Shown here piece after piece: positions 8,801-19,219 of a DNA stretch of 64,000 nt. Made by a program: the position numbers and the translations under genes. The notes under the pieces were generated by a model. It had not been told where the DNA came from, ran no database searches, and saw only the letters and a list, made by a program, of their open reading frames with translations. This DNA is from Schistosoma haematobium (Eukaryota; Platyhelminthes; Trematoda; Strigeidida; Schistosomatidae), in assembly GCF_000699445.3 (NCBI RefSeq), contig NC_067200.1:18775003-18839002 (forward strand). Direction: 5' to 3'. The first letter of the stretch is position 1. The number at the start of each line of letters is the position of its first letter.

Positions 8801-11760
8801 AGGATCCTGAGAGAACAAAAGGTGTGTCAACCTATTGTTGATCACCGTCTACGATGGGACTGCATCTCTTGACGTTGCTTCACTGTCTTGTAGATTAAAT
8901 CTGTAGGTCAAATGTTCGAGGAATGGTCCACTAAGAAAACCACCTGGTTCGGTTTGGGAACCCAGGCATTATCACAGCCCACACGCGAATCGAATGAAGT
9001 GTGGTGCATATGTATTTGGTGGTTCCTTATACCAATGTTTACGTGTTTAAATCATATAAATAAATAAATAAAGGATATGGTTTTTAGCTAAGTACACATA
9101 AATATACACTTGGTAAGAAAGCTAATAGAAATAGATGAATAAATGCCATTACCTTCTACCATCTTTGTTTTCTATTATATAGGCAAGGACGTTTAGAACG
9201 AGATGAAGGACTATCATTTCTACCAAATACTGTGCACAAAGGTTTGAGCGGTTGTGCTTCGCGTGGTCGTGGTCCTGGTAAAGCACCAATTACTATAAAC
9301 AATGATTCAGAATCACTGACTGCTAATCAAGAACAAAATTTACATTTATGGTCTAGTCGAGTATGGCTGGGTCAACTAGGTCAGTGGCGTGGACTAACTG
9401 GTGAAATTGCTCACGCTATAACTTTGGTATATCCAACTATAAGATCATTCTATAATGCATGCAAATTAGCGGAAAGTCAATCAAACAATCAAGGTAAATT
9501 TGATCTGTCCCTGTTTTCCAAACAAATTGAAATACTTATAAGCAGAGTTATGTAGTGGCTAGCAGTGGGGCCCAGGGCATGAGTTTCGCCCTAATTGGGA
9601 CTCGTCAGTTGTATGTACCTGCACCTGTGTTGATAGTCACACCGGAATTTGAACCCAGTATCTTATACTTAAAATGTCCAACGCGTGATCTATTTAGTTA
9701 TTAAATTCAAACAGACACTGGCTTGCTCAGTGGAATGAATTAATTGGAATTCTTTTAGTATACTAACTAAATGCCACTCTGTTAAAAACATGGAATTCTT
9801 TATTATATTGCTCGCACGATCGGATTGTAGGACCCATTAATAAACCAGTTCACCTTATGATGATTAGACCAATGACTAGAAAAGCCTACGTTCTCCTTCA
9901 AACCCCACTAACCAGTTACAAAACGAGTACAACAAACAAAGAAACCTTCTATTAATATATTGTCCTTCCTAATCAAAACCTCAGAAATACATATATTACT
10001 TATATGACTACATTATCCTATTCTAATGTTAAATCACATTTTCATTCAACTTATCCAGCCATTAAATAATGTTTCTTCACTTTTATCATTAAGAAATGAA
10101 TATTATCATGCAAAAAATCCGTGTACATTAAGGGAAATGAGCTATGCCTTTTTGGGGAGAGAGAGAACTACTGTTTCGTTTCCTCCTCTATTTAAATGTT
10201 CTTTTTAGTCTCACATATTATTTGGATATACCATATTATCTATATTAATTGTTACTCTGGTTGTCAGAAGAGTTCATTGGTCTCATGACATCTAGAGAAT
10301 CTCGGCTTTCACCATGAAGTGTCATAAGTCTTTTTGTCTGTAGTCATTGATTTTTAAGCAAAATTCTTTTTTACGGTTTGGGGTTACTAACCCCATGCCT
10401 AACCCTCCTCTTATACATCGGCTTCGAAACGGTGGTGTAACCCTAGAGTGGCTCTAGGCGTAGTTACTATCTGCCTAGTACAACTCAATACGTCACGTGT
10501 ACTGAACCATACTTTTTGTATGCAAGTTAATGACCCAACTTTCAAACAGATGTATATGAAGTGAGAAGGGCTTTTTATTTGTTAAATCAAACGTTATGAA
10601 CGTCCATTGTTTAAATCATTAAATCATATCAATTAGTCCAATCAACTTAGAACTTGGCATAGATGTGTATTGACCCAGATTGCCATACCTAATTCGCGCG
10701 ACGAAATGAATAGTAAAGTCAATCGATATATTGTAGTAGCAGTGTTGCCGACAATAAATAAATACTGGAATTCAAAATCGAGAAAAATATTAAGAGTGGA
10801 TGCATCTACACCATTATGAAAGATTCTAAGTCATATCAACCAAAGTTTCCAACCACTGGTCATGATTATCACAGATCACAAGTAATTTACATTTACCATG
10901 TGCTCACTAGTAACTAGCTTCGTGAGGGAATTCTCGGAGTTCTAGTGAGAAGCTGTGACCAGTGGAGCTAATCCATCGGGTAGAGACAGGTATCTACCTC
11001 AGTATAATGGAAGATTGTTGCGCAATTTCATGGATTGGTTGAAGTTAGACATTAACACCATTGGATGCCGGCCGGCTCAGTAGTCTAAAGGTTAAGTGTT
11101 CGCGCGCGAGACTGAAGGCCCTGTGTTCGAATCTCGCTTGCGGAATTGTGGATGCGCACTGCTGAGAATTCGCACAATCGGACGAAACGGCCATCCAGTA
11201 CTTCCAAGTTTTCAATGGTGATCTAACATCGATCGGTTCATGATCTCAATCAAAAAACGTAATAATCTTCACAATCCTATACTGATAATCTACATCTATT
11301 AGTGTAGCCGAAACCCAGGAGTCAGTGATCTTACGAACTGGAACTAGTCAGCTTTCTTCCAACCTACTTCTACATCAATAAACATTGCCTGTCGATGATG
11401 ATTAATAAGACAGTGAACATCATATACAGTTCCTTGAAATGTCATTTTGTTGAATTGTCTTTAGCAAAAAGAGTATTTCAATTCACATTGTTTACTGAAT
11501 ATAAAAGCGATGTTTGTTATGGATCTTTCATTCACTTTTCTGTTCTATACTATTCAGGTACAAATTATCAAGCAACACTTTCATCATCTAATCAATTTAC
11601 AGGACAAAAATATATTCATCCATTTGAAATAGGATTAGCCAATTTAGAAATACGTCGTGGTGTTGGTGTTTTATCAACAAAAAGACGTTTAGGTCCTGAA
11701 TTTGCTAGACGTCTAATTAAATTATTCACATCAAAGAATCCAGATGAAATTGTCAATTAA
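2678..11760 (+). CDS. EME1-like subunit of the MUS81 crossover-junction endonuclease (3' part, 5 exons)
   Basis: Five exons join in frame: 2678-2805, 4392-4483, 6406-6588, 9183-9493 and 11558-11760, giving about 304 residues plus a partial first codon. All introns are GT-AG and the phases match at every junction. The order of conserved blocks matches vertebrate EME1 as I know it: the end of the ERCC4 nuclease-like domain (EPEVVILLTADQ), a helical block (INELCAELQLNW to LAERQFK), a helix-hairpin-helix around WLGQLGQWRGLTGEIAHAI, and a C-terminal helix-hairpin-helix (EIRRGVGVLSTKRRLGPEF). In the family EME1 is the non-catalytic partner that helps MUS81 bind and cut branched DNA in the nucleus. 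The N-terminal region and the first part of the ERCC4 domain are not in the visible exons. EME2 is an alternative paralogue name; assignment to the EME family is firm. Confidence 0.9.
3250..3590 (-). repeat. Family B hammerhead element, degraded copy
   Basis: The minus-strand copy keeps the tRNA-like head (TGGTCTAGGGGATAAG type), a B-box relic and the hammerhead neighbourhood (CTGATGAGGAGTCACATG). The stem II bases and the GAAA element are mutated. It lies in an EME1 intron, antisense to the gene. Confidence 0.7.
3826..4215 (+). repeat. Family B hammerhead element, full-length degraded copy
   Basis: The order of parts is the same as in the copy at 10893-11290: the 5' block (actagtgatc, ggagttccaatc), the central block, the tRNA-like head at 4013-4070 (ctcagtggtctaagggttaa, ggttcaattcc), and then the hammerhead region at 4086-4125 with cracked core (ctaaggagtc, aggacgataaa). 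Intronic and sense to EME1. Confidence 0.7.
4392..4483 (+). CDS. EME1-like, exon b
   Basis: The acceptor is TTTCCATAG and the donor AA|GTAAGT is at 4484. It enters in phase 0 and leaves with two bases (AA). It encodes NANLIAFGTSLMNLKRPVTC and continues to PTFKSK. Sequence conservation is weak here, as in other EME1 proteins, and the call rests mainly on perfect splice sites and phase agreement with both neighbours. Confidence 0.75.
4558..5092 (-). repeat. Family C retroposed repeat, near full length
   Basis: The plus strand begins with the tail TTTTATTTATTTATTTG and ends at the element's 5' part (ggagagggcgagcggactct). It keeps the 63-residue minus-strand frame at 4743-4934. It is well preserved compared with most copies. 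It lies in the EME1 intron between exons b and c. Confidence 0.8.
5100..5639. other. Intronic stretch, nothing recognised
   Basis: There is no exon, RNA gene or clear repeat that I can support here. Short reading frames on both strands around 5354-5585 overlap each other and look like chance. Confidence 0.4.
5640..6075 (-). repeat. Family C repeat, diverged copy
   Basis: It aligns with the middle and 5' part of family C (cccaaactgaagcaggtg, ctaggtacatcctccgtactc, gtgagcgggttgtccctgcc). It lacks the (AAAT)n tail and is heavily diverged. A variant segment (tcttctatcgtgagacgg) is shared with the fragment at 1860-2085, suggesting a subfamily. Confidence 0.65.
6406..6588 (+). CDS. EME1-like, exon c
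   Basis: The acceptor is TTTTCGCACTCAG and the donor CAA|GTAAGA is at 6589. The first base completes the AAA codon begun in exon b. It encodes a serine-rich linker and then the conserved block SINELCAELQLNW to ITRSLAERQFK. Confidence 0.85.
6755..7128 (-). mobile_element. RTE-type LINE 3' fragment
   Basis: The minus strand encodes a worn version of the RT C-terminus found on the plus strand at 37085-37460; gaccccaaccaagtaacctg here is the complement of its LLGWGP region. It continues into the shared 3' UTR (ctacaacgtaggaccaggc on the plus strand). No open frame remains. Confidence 0.7.
7370..7600 (-). mobile_element. Second RTE LINE 3' UTR fragment, same orientation
   Basis: This is a close repeat of 6763-6930, starting in (TCAG)n at 7371-7382 and running to about 7590. 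The shared part includes gtaggaccaggcacata and gaaagattgcatataatgac. It is truncated before the coding part. The two copies lie about 620 bp apart in direct orientation. Confidence 0.65.
7620..8470. other. Intronic stretch, nothing recognised
   Basis: AT-rich intron of the EME1-like gene. There is a C-run at 8071-8080. No gene or clear mobile element was recognised. Confidence 0.4.
8480..9075 (+). repeat. tRNA-like head followed by family C repeat
   Basis: At 8480-8540 is a tRNA-like segment (ggctcaatggttaaggc, then ggttcgaact, a B-box relic). From about 8560 to 9075 a family C copy runs in plus orientation and ends in the tail ATAAATAAATAAATAAA. The two may be separate insertions; alternatively the head belongs to the element. 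The surrounding intron continues to exon d at 9183. Confidence 0.65.
9183..9493 (+). CDS. EME1-like, exon d (first helix-hairpin-helix)
   Basis: The acceptor is TATTATATAG before 9183 and the donor CAAG|GTAAAT is at 9494. It encodes QGRLERDEGLSFLPNTVHKG, a Gly/Arg linker, and then WSSRVWLGQLGQWRGLTGEI and a helix ending in AHAITLVYPTIRSFYNACKL. This is the region around the first HhH of EME1. It ends with one base of a Gly codon. Confidence 0.9.
9553..9690 (-). repeat. Family A (Sm-alpha-like) hammerhead SINE copy
   Basis: On the minus strand a B box (GGTTCAAATTCCGG) is followed by a hammerhead: core CTGACGA, stem II GTCC...GGGC region, and GAAA. The cleavage triplet reads GCC instead of GUC, so self-cleavage is not expected. 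It lies 60 bp after EME1 exon d, antisense to the gene. Confidence 0.75.
10256..10480 (-). repeat. Dispersed repeat (copy 1), probably LINE-derived
   Basis: It shares a long block with 20965-21215: aatctcg(t/g)ctttca(t/c)catgaag near the start and ggttac(t/c)aac, cctcttatacat and a gctctagg-type end. I believe it is part of a schistosome LINE but cannot place it in an ORF. Confidence 0.5.
10600..10880 (-). mobile_element. RTE LINE 3' fragment, old
   Basis: It is a diverged counterpart of 6763-7050, with the phrase acaccattatgaaagattct matching acgccattttgatcgattct there. No frame is left. Confidence 0.5.
10893..11290 (+). repeat. Family B hammerhead element, full length, sense in the last EME1 intron
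   Basis: About 395 bp. Parts in order: the 5' block from gtgctcactagtaac, a tRNA-like head with A box and perfect B box (tgttcgaatctcg at 11122-11134), a hammerhead region at 11153-11205, and a 3' block ending aatcctatactgata. The hammerhead keeps stem III, GAAA and the paired stem I but has G8 changed (CTGAGAA), so it is probably inactive. It ends about 270 bp before the last EME1 exon. Confidence 0.8.
11558..11760 (+). CDS. EME1-like, last exon (C-terminal helix-hairpin-helix) and stop
   Basis: The acceptor TATACTATTCAG precedes 11558 and the two opening bases complete the Gly codon from exon d. It encodes a serine/glutamine-rich loop, then GLANLEIRRGVGVLSTKRRL and GPEFARRLIKLF, the family C-terminus. 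The stop is TAA at 11758-11760. No canonical AATAAA is evident in the next 240 bp, so the 3' end is not fixed. Confidence 0.9.
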
Positions 11761-11999
11761 GTTTAGAGAATGCAATTTGTTTATTTTCGAACAAATTTAT
11801 TTTGTACTACTATAATTCAAATTCAGTAGTATTATTATTATCTCATCAAGTATTCTCCTCAATGGTTTATGACACTTCGTGTTAACTTGTAAATAGATAA
11901 CAGTTTTACGTCAAATTTGTTCATCTCAGCTTCTGGGAATGTGTACAGAGTTCTCTTATTTCCATTATATGAAATTTTGCTATGACTAGTTATATTTTT

Positions 12000-12520
12000 T
12001 ATTTAAACTCATAAAGATTGGCACAAAGAGCCACCAAATACACATGCGTCACACTTCATCATTTGATTTATGTAAGTAATGTAATACTGCCCGGATGCCC
12101 AAATCGAAGCAGGTGGTTTTCTTAGAGGGCCAAACCCAGAGCCTTCGACCTAAAGGTCTAATCCACAAGTTGATGGAGAAACTTTAAGAGATGCAGTCCC
12201 ATGATAGCCGGTGACCAACAATAGGTTCATGCATCATTTGTTCCCTCAGAACCCTAGAGCCCATGTGCACCATTGATTTGGAATGAGGGTTTCCCAACCC
12301 CCATGAATGGATCTTCTATATCCACCATCCCGGGTAAAGCTCCAGAGATTCGTTTCCGATCCTGTCAATTTCGTAAACAACAATCCTACCGTGGGAGAGG
12401 AGTGGGTAGGACTTTCCCGGGAGTGGCTATGTAAGCATGGCTATGCAAGAGCATCTGGAGAGAGAGAGAGAGAGTCGACTCTCTCCACCCTTGGCAATAC
12501 CAGAGCATTCGCAGGCAATG
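12000..12520 (-). repeat. Family C repeat, near full length
   Basis: The tail (TTTATTTAAACTC) is at 12000-12012 and the 5' end is near 12520. A (GAGA)n expansion at 12461-12473 lies in the 5' part. It lies about 240 bp downstream of the EME1 stop, so the gene's 3' UTR probably ends before or inside it. Confidence 0.75.
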
Positions 12521-13195
12521 ATATTTTTATGCTGTGTATGTTGTTTTAGTGGTCAATATTTTATAAATTAAGCGAAGAAGCTATGATTTTCAATCGTTTT
12601 CATCTCCATATTGTGGCTATTAAAAATTTCGTTTGATGCAGTATATTCTTAGGCGGATTGACTCTATTTTTACAAGTATTTAGGTAAAATTGCGTAATGG
12701 CCATTATCCGACACCTAGAAATTCAAATCATCTTCGTTGCACAAGTCAGTGGTTATTAGAACATAGTATGTAAGTGGTTAACATGTTAAACGTTTAAGAC
12801 AAAAGCTACGGGGTTTCGAACTACAGTTTGGGCATCTATTGTAATATTTCCTATGTAGGACAAAACGGAGTTTTGGCTCGACTTTGCTAACTACATTTGG
12901 TCTTTAAAATTGAGTTTATGATGTACGGAAAAATGATAATATCCAGTTGTGTGAACCTCGGTCAATTAAACTTAAGTGCTTAAATCAATATATAACATGA
13001 TTAATTGAATATCACTGAAACTATTTGTTTAATATACATCATTTTAGTGTTAGAGTTTAATACTTTTATCATATGAATTACACTTACCGAATCATACGTT
13101 TACCAACAGCTTTTCATATGACCTTCATTTGAGTTATGTAATATCTTGGGTTTGTATTGACTTTTCAATGATGTCATTTACTTAATTCTGTACAC
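12521..13195. other. Intergenic, one possible family B relic
   Basis: Around 12700-12900 are traces of family B (gtaagtggttaacatg, tcctatgtaggacaaaac). Otherwise nothing is recognised. Confidence 0.35.
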
Positions 13196-13199
13196 ATAG

Positions 13200-13480
13200 A
13201 GGTGTTGCATCATCAAGAAATCCTGAACTGATCCAAGCTACATCATTAAAAGCCTGAAAGGGAGCTTCATCTTAGTATGGGACTCCTCAATGATAATACC
13301 TATCCACGATTCTTGCACGCGGTAATTGGACCAAAGACCTTGTATTTTGTGCACAAACGTTTAACCTCTAGACCACTAAGCCGTTATCCAACAGTTTTCA
13401 ATGGTGGTTTAACTTAGATCGTTCCGAGATTTCAATGAAAGTCAACTACTTCCATAATCCTATACGTACAAGGTTATCAA
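13200..13480. repeat. Family B element, folded-back copy
   Basis: It starts in minus orientation (hammerhead region gtatgggactcctcaatga, B-box relic, tRNA-like head aacctctagaccactaagcc) and then switches to a plus-strand 3' block (ttcaatggtggtttaac to cataatcctatac). This orientation change inside one copy recurs elsewhere in the window. Confidence 0.6.
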
Positions 13481-13489
13481 TGGTTTTTA

Positions 13490-14570
13490 AGCATCAAATA
13501 TAAGTTCTATGATATTTTTAAAGGTAATTAGAAGTAGTAATCTGAAAATAATTTGTAGAAGGATGGTTGCTGATTTCATGAATGAGGATTTAAAAAGATC
13601 GTAAAATTAGTACAGATGAGTAAAACCATAAAATGGAATATGAGATAGAGCATACCTTCTTTGAACAGAAAGGTAAAGCTTGAATTATCGACTTGTCAAA
13701 GTTACATCTATTAAGAATTTCTTCAAGTCACTTCTTCCAAATTTGTGAATGATCTTCAATTATTATATCAGCACATGATTAAATGCGCAGATATCATACT
13801 ATTGACTGGCTTGCATTTACTTTCAGATAGTTATTACAATGTAATGATTGTATATTCGTTTAGAAAATGATCGATGAGGATGCTTTAATGGGAAGTTTAT
13901 CCTTGATGCACCATCTTTTAGAAAGACAGTAATTGCTGGAGAAGACAATTCCATACACCACTGAATTGTCTGTGTACGTTATTCGTCATTTATTGACCAC
14001 GGTTAAGTGTACCATTAAAAACTAGGTAACTTTTGTTTTAATATTATTGTACACAATGAATAGAAGGATGATTCAAGGTGATTATTATTGATTCTGTTGA
14101 GCTATTTGTTTAAAATGGTCCAGTTGTGAAACTTCTGAGTGTCATTCTAAACAAAACTTATCCCCATTTCAGACTGAATATTGGACATTTATGAAGGATA
14201 GTTTTATTAGTCTGACGAATTTGACATGAACAATAACAATTCACAATCCTTTCTCTCTCTCTTAATCTTGTTATTATTCAACAGGTTGAAAGATTAGTAA
14301 ATTTAATAATGTCTCCGAGTTTTCATTACTATTGCGGATACACCTTGTTCAGTGAGCATCAATAGAGAAGGAACCTAGTTCATTCAAATCCTTACATTGA
14401 ATGTCATCAGTTATCACAAGTATTTAATGTCTTTAGTCTTTGTGGTGTCCAAAGAAAAAAATACAGTACTAATGATATACTTAACATAGAACGAATGTGT
14501 ACGGGTTAGATATCCAAAGTGCAAGTAGCTGTCCTTAAATTTTTTTCATAACTTCAAACTACTTGTAAGT
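13490..14570. other. Intergenic stretch, nothing recognised
   Basis: AT-rich with no long frame, RNA gene or recognised repeat. It is the longest stretch in the left half without a visible mobile element. Confidence 0.4.
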
Positions 14571-14574
14571 AGAC

Positions 14575-14985
14575 AATCAATCAAAATCTTAATAATCTCC
14601 ACAACCCCTATACTAATAATTAACATGTGCTCACTAATGACTAACTTCGTGAGGGAATTCTCGGAGTTCTAGTGAGAAGCCGTGACCAGTGGAGCTAATT
14701 TGTGTCGGGTAGAGACAGGTATCTACCTCAGTACAATGGAAGATGGTCTCGCAATTTCGTGGATTGATTGAAGTTAAACATTACCACCATTGGATGACGG
14801 CCAGCTCAGTGGTCCAGTAGGTTAATCGTTCGTGCACGAGACCGAAGGGCTTGAATACCGCGAGCGGGATCATGGATGCGCACTGCTGAGGAGTCGCACA
14901 ATACGACGAAACGGTTTTTCAAGTTTTCAATGGTGATCTAACATCAATCGGTTCATGATTTCAATCAAAAAGATAAGAAAAAATA
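14575..14985 (+). repeat. Family B hammerhead element preceded by a partial unit
   Basis: A partial 3' end of one unit (aatctccacaaccccta at 14594-14610) runs straight into the 5' end of a complete unit (acatgtgctcactaatgac), as expected for a head-to-tail multimer. The tRNA-like head is at 14800-14865. The hammerhead core CTGAGGA is present at 14884-14890 but stem III and the cleavage triplet are lost (acggtttttc). Confidence 0.75.
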
Positions 14986-15142
14986 TTTGGCCAACCTTGA
15001 GTTAATGAGTTATCGTTAAAGGGTGCACACCATCATGATAATTATCTATTATTGAAGTGCTTTTATGAAGACTGTTCATAACTTCAAGATATTTTTTTTA
15101 TGAACTGAAGTCAGTTTAAGCAGTGAACAATTGTTTTATTTG

Positions 15143-15685
15143 GTAGTTGAATTCATTAGTCAGTTAAAGCTAAACCGCCATGGGAAACCTGTAACCGCTG
15201 GACGGCCGTTTCGTCCTAATGTGGGACTCCTCAGTAGTGAGCATCCACGATCTCACCCCACGAGATTCGAAGCCGGGACCTATCGGTTTTGCGCGAACGC
15301 TTAACCTCTAGAGCACTAAGCCGGCCGGCATCCAACAGTGTTAATGTCTAACTTCAACTAATCAACGATATTGAGCCACCGTACATCATTGTCTTCAGTG
15401 AGTTACTATCTCACAACAGACCCGATTGAACTCCACTGGTCACTGTTTCTCACTAGAACTCCAGGAAAGACCTCTCGAAGCCAGTCACTAGTAAGCATAT
15501 GATGATTTTAATCAAAAGAGGTTTTGTGGATATTATAGTAATTTAATAGTTGAATTCAGGAGTCCCATAGTAAAACGAGACGGCCGTCCAATGATTTCAG
15601 GTTTTCCGTGGTGGTCTAGCTCTAATTAACTCATGAATTCAACTATTAAATTACTATAATATCCGCAAAACCCCTTTCTGATTAT
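15143..15685. repeat. Family B hammerhead element, full minus copy plus folded-back plus arm
   Basis: A nearly full minus copy spans 15143-15535. Its hammerhead has core CTGAGGA, stem II GTCC/GGAC, GAAA, palindromic ACGGCCGT and GUC, but stem I is weakened. It is followed by a short minus 5' arm and then a plus arm with the hammerhead 3' half and terminal block (15550-15685). Confidence 0.75.
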
Positions 15686-15931
15686 AATTGTTTTATTGTC
15701 ATTTTCAACTTATCAGAATAATTTTAGATAACTTCACATCTCAGTGGATCATTCCCAACGACTAGTTAGCTAATTCTAGGTCCATATATCGTAATTCAAT
15801 TTGTATGGCCTAATAAAATATAATCCCCTTGTAGTACTTATGACCTAAAGCTAATCTATTAAATATTGATTTACATTGATCAATCATTGTGCTAAGTAAT
15901 AGAGACAACTGGTGGCATATAAACCAACAAA

Positions 15932-16530
15932 TCCTTCACATACCTGGGAAGCATCATCGATGAACAAGGAGGTTCAGATTCAGACGTAAAGGCGAGGGTT
16001 GGCAAAGCAAGAGCCGCATTCCTTCAATTGAAGAACGTATGGAACTCAAAACAACTTTCAACCAGTATGAAAGTGGGGATCTTCAATACGAACGTCAAGG
16101 CAGTCCTACTGTACGGAGCTGAAACTTTGAGAACTACCACAACCATCATCAAGAATGTACAAGTATTTATAAATGGTTGTCTACGCAAGATACTCAACAT
16201 CCATTGGCCGGATACTATCAGCAACAGCATACTATAGGAGAGAACAAACCAGATTCCAGGTGAAGAAGAAATTAGGAAAAGACGATGGAAATGGATAGGA
16301 CATACATTACGCAAATCATCAAACTGCATCACGAAGCAAGCTCTGACTTGGAATCCTAAAGGGAAGTGGAAAAGAGGAAGGTCAAAGAACACATTACGTC
16401 GGGAAATAGAAGCAGATATGAAAAGGAACTGGAAAGTGTTGTAAAGGATTGCTCAGAACAGGGTTGGATGGAGAATGCTGGTGAGCGGCCTATGCTCCTT
16501 CACGAGAGGTGACAGGCGTCAGTAAGTAAC
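15932..16530 (+). mobile_element. 5'-truncated RTE-type LINE with 13 bp target-site duplication
   Basis: It encodes the end of an RTE reverse transcriptase ORF: YLGSIIDEQGGSDSDVKARV, then a block with NGCLRKILNIHWPDTIS, then [15 protein letters not shown], with several stops. The 3' tail is gtaagtaac. The flanks 15919-15931 and 16531-16543 are the same 13 bases (ataaaccaacaaa), proving retrotransposition by target-primed reverse transcription. It resembles SR2/Perere-type elements. Dead copy. Confidence 0.88.
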
Positions 16531-16589
16531 ATAAACCAACAAACTCTCGTTAATAAATATTACCATTAGAACTGTTAAACACTCATTAT

Positions 16590-16725
16590 AAGGATAGATG
16601 AATGGTGGCTAGCAATCGAATTCAAGGCATACCTTTCGTCCCACCTGGGACTCGTCAGATGGATGTGCTTGTATCTCAGAGTTGATGTTCACTCTGGTAC
16701 TCGAACCTTCTAACGAAAAATTATT
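16590..16725 (-). repeat. Family A (Sm-alpha-like) hammerhead SINE copy
   Basis: The minus strand has a B box (GGTTCGAGTACCAG), then a stem I strand and core CTGACGA, a perfect stem II (GTCCC...GGGAC) and GAAA. The triplet is GCC rather than GUC and stem III is altered, so it is probably inactive. Confidence 0.75.
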
Positions 16726-16729
16726 CATT

Positions 16730-17870
16730 GTTGTTGTGATGTCTTCTCTTTTCTTTTCTTCTTCTTCTTCTTTTTTGTTGTTTATTTCAAATCATCAATT
16801 TTATTTTTCTTTTATCATCTTTCTATCTTATTGACTAATTAAATCATCTTCTATTCGTAATTATCATCCATAATTTACCCATATATGTGTGTATACATTA
16901 TTATTATATAACAGAGAATGCAACACCTGCTGTGAAATGAACAATAATCACTATAGTCACTTCAATGGTGTTACGATGCTGATAATAATAATAAATGAAC
17001 CAACCGATCAACTAACCAACGCCCCTGAACACAATAAAAACAGATCTTGTTACATAATTGAATCGTTAATTAAAATCAATGTGTTTTTTCTATGTGAATG
17101 ATAAATTTATCATGTATCCATAAATAATAACCGTTATTTGAATAGAGTATAAGGGTTCGACTACAATTAGTCAGATCATATTCATTCAATTATTGTTTCT
17201 AGGACTAGGGGGAAAGAGTAATAATAAGAAGAAGAACAACAACAACAACAATAAATGTGACAACAATAATTGGTTTTTACTTCAAAGGAGATAATCAATA
17301 AAAAATTGAGTGATAATCTTCAGTATAAGATTGTGGTGATTGTTGGATTTCATTGAAATCATGTTAAGCCAACATTGAAAATCTGGAGGTACTATATGGT
17401 CGTTTTGTTATTGTGATAACTTGTAGCCTAATGCCCTATGAATTTATTTAAAAAGTAATGATACCGCCAATTAAAGAACAGTGATTTATCGATCGGACCA
17501 ATGATGCATAAAACCCGTACGAGCAGTTTAGAGTCTTTACCGGTCCTGTTTAATCTTTGCCTGTTAAGTCCAGAATAGCAATCTCAGCCTCTAGGATATG
17601 ATGAATAAGGCATTTCAGACATACTGGGTTTATATATCTAAACCAAATAGACCATATCATACCATAAAATAGAATATAACATTTGTACAAGATCTAGCCA
17701 ATAGTGACTGTAATCACAGGAGACTGTAGTTGATAGACGAGGCATGACATAACAATGTTAAATCTTATAATAATAGTTCATAGATCAAAATAAAGCTTAT
17801 AATAAAAGGAATATGAATATGAATAGTTTAGTTACTTAACAATTATACAATTAGGAAATATGTATAGTAT
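16730..17870. other. Intergenic, low complexity and nothing coding
   Basis: It holds pyrimidine-rich simple sequence (16741-16790) and an (AAC)n run near 17236-17250. I see no supportable gene. Confidence 0.4.
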
Positions 17871-17879
17871 TAATCCAGA

Positions 17880-18080
17880 AATAGATTCCAACAGTTACCA
17901 TTCATTATTATCATCGGGATAATAACAGTCCTAGTATGGGACTACACTCAATAGTGCGCATTCACGATCTCACACATAATACTTGAATTCAGTATATTCT
18001 GTTTTTAATGGTTTTCTAGCTTAAATTGACTCATGAATTTAATTATTGAATTTACTACAAATTTTTAAAAAATCATTCAA
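17880..18080. repeat. Family B relic, folded back
   Basis: It has a minus hammerhead region (cctagtatgggactacact) followed by a plus 3' block (ggttttctagcttaaattga). Strongly decayed. Confidence 0.5.
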
Positions 18081-18189
18081 ACCTCGAAAGTGGTTTTCTT
18101 AATTCTGATCGACTCATCTACACTTTGGAAGAATTACTTCAGCTTCCATATATTTTTTATAAAAAATAAACTACTGTTGATAAGGAGAA

Positions 18190-18345
18190 AGATGAGTGAT
18201 GGTTAACAGGGGAATCCAGGAGGCAGATCACTTCGTCCTGTTCTATGAACTCATCAACTGGATATACTTATATCTTATAGTTGATGCGTCACTCCTGGAC
18301 TCGAACCCAATACTGATCAAGCATAGTCTTAAACATCAATGGGAA
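18190..18345 (-). repeat. Family A hammerhead SINE copy, decayed
   Basis: The B box is GGTTCGAGTCCAGG on the minus strand. Hammerhead relics follow (GTTGATGA in place of CTGATGA, GAAG in place of GAAA). Confidence 0.65.
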
Positions 18346-18439
18346 GATACAAACAACCAATAAGAGATAATGAATTAAAATTACTATTTAATTCAATATT
18401 TTATTGTTTTACTGTTCTATGCAAATGTTTTTTCTCATA

Positions 18440-18715
18440 AAATTTATTAGTTGAAGTTAGACATTGACACCGTTGGATGCCAGCCGGCTCATTGGTTTAG
18501 TTGTTAAGCGCTTACGCGCGAGAATGATAAACCCTAGGTTCAAATCTCGAGAGGCGGGGTCATGGATGCACACTCCTTAGAAGTTTCACAATAGGATGAA
18601 ACGGTCTACCAGTGTTTCCAAGTATTTCCATGGTTGTCTAGCTTCAATGAACTCATGATCTCAACTATTGAAATCACTAAAATCTCCACAAAACCCCTTC
18701 TGACAATAAAATTTA
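18440..18715 (+). repeat. Family B hammerhead element, 5'-truncated
   Basis: It starts in the block before the tRNA-like head (gttggatgccagccggctc) and runs to the 3' terminus (ctccacaaaaccccttctga). The hammerhead is disrupted (ctccttagaagtttc). Confidence 0.7.
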
Positions 18716-18719
18716 TTAC

Positions 18720-19215
18720 TATTGTATACTCATATAAACGTGTTTGTATGTATTAACAAGACGTATATATGTATATATACATACTTGACAACTCATAGGC
18801 ACTTTAGATTAATATCTAAGTTTCTTTTTTCTACTTTATTGACCAAACCTTAGCTAATTAATAAACTAATAACGTCAATGTCAATTCCATAATCATAAAT
18901 AAGAATCATACACATTACCACCGCTACTATAACTACTACTATTGCTACTAATAGTAGTATTGATAATAATAAAACCACTTAGCAATTAATTTTATGTTTT
19001 TCTATGAATAACTAGTAGTAATTCTTTCACAGTTGAATTAAACACACAACAAGAAATCTGTTTAAAGAAAGAAAAAAAAACAAAGAAAGAGAATTGATTT
19101 CATCAAGAAATGTCAAGGTCGAAAAGTGAAATTGACTTAACAGTTGAGTTTGTTTGAAAATCATTCATTCCGAAGGATTTAATCAATCCGCTACATTAAA
19201 TCTATCCTACTTTAG
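18720..19215. other. Intergenic, simple-sequence rich
   Basis: It holds alternating TA/GT tracts near 18758-18782, ctactat-type tracts near 18925-18960 and a purine run at 19058-19090. No gene seen. Confidence 0.4.
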
Positions 19216-19219
19216 TTTT

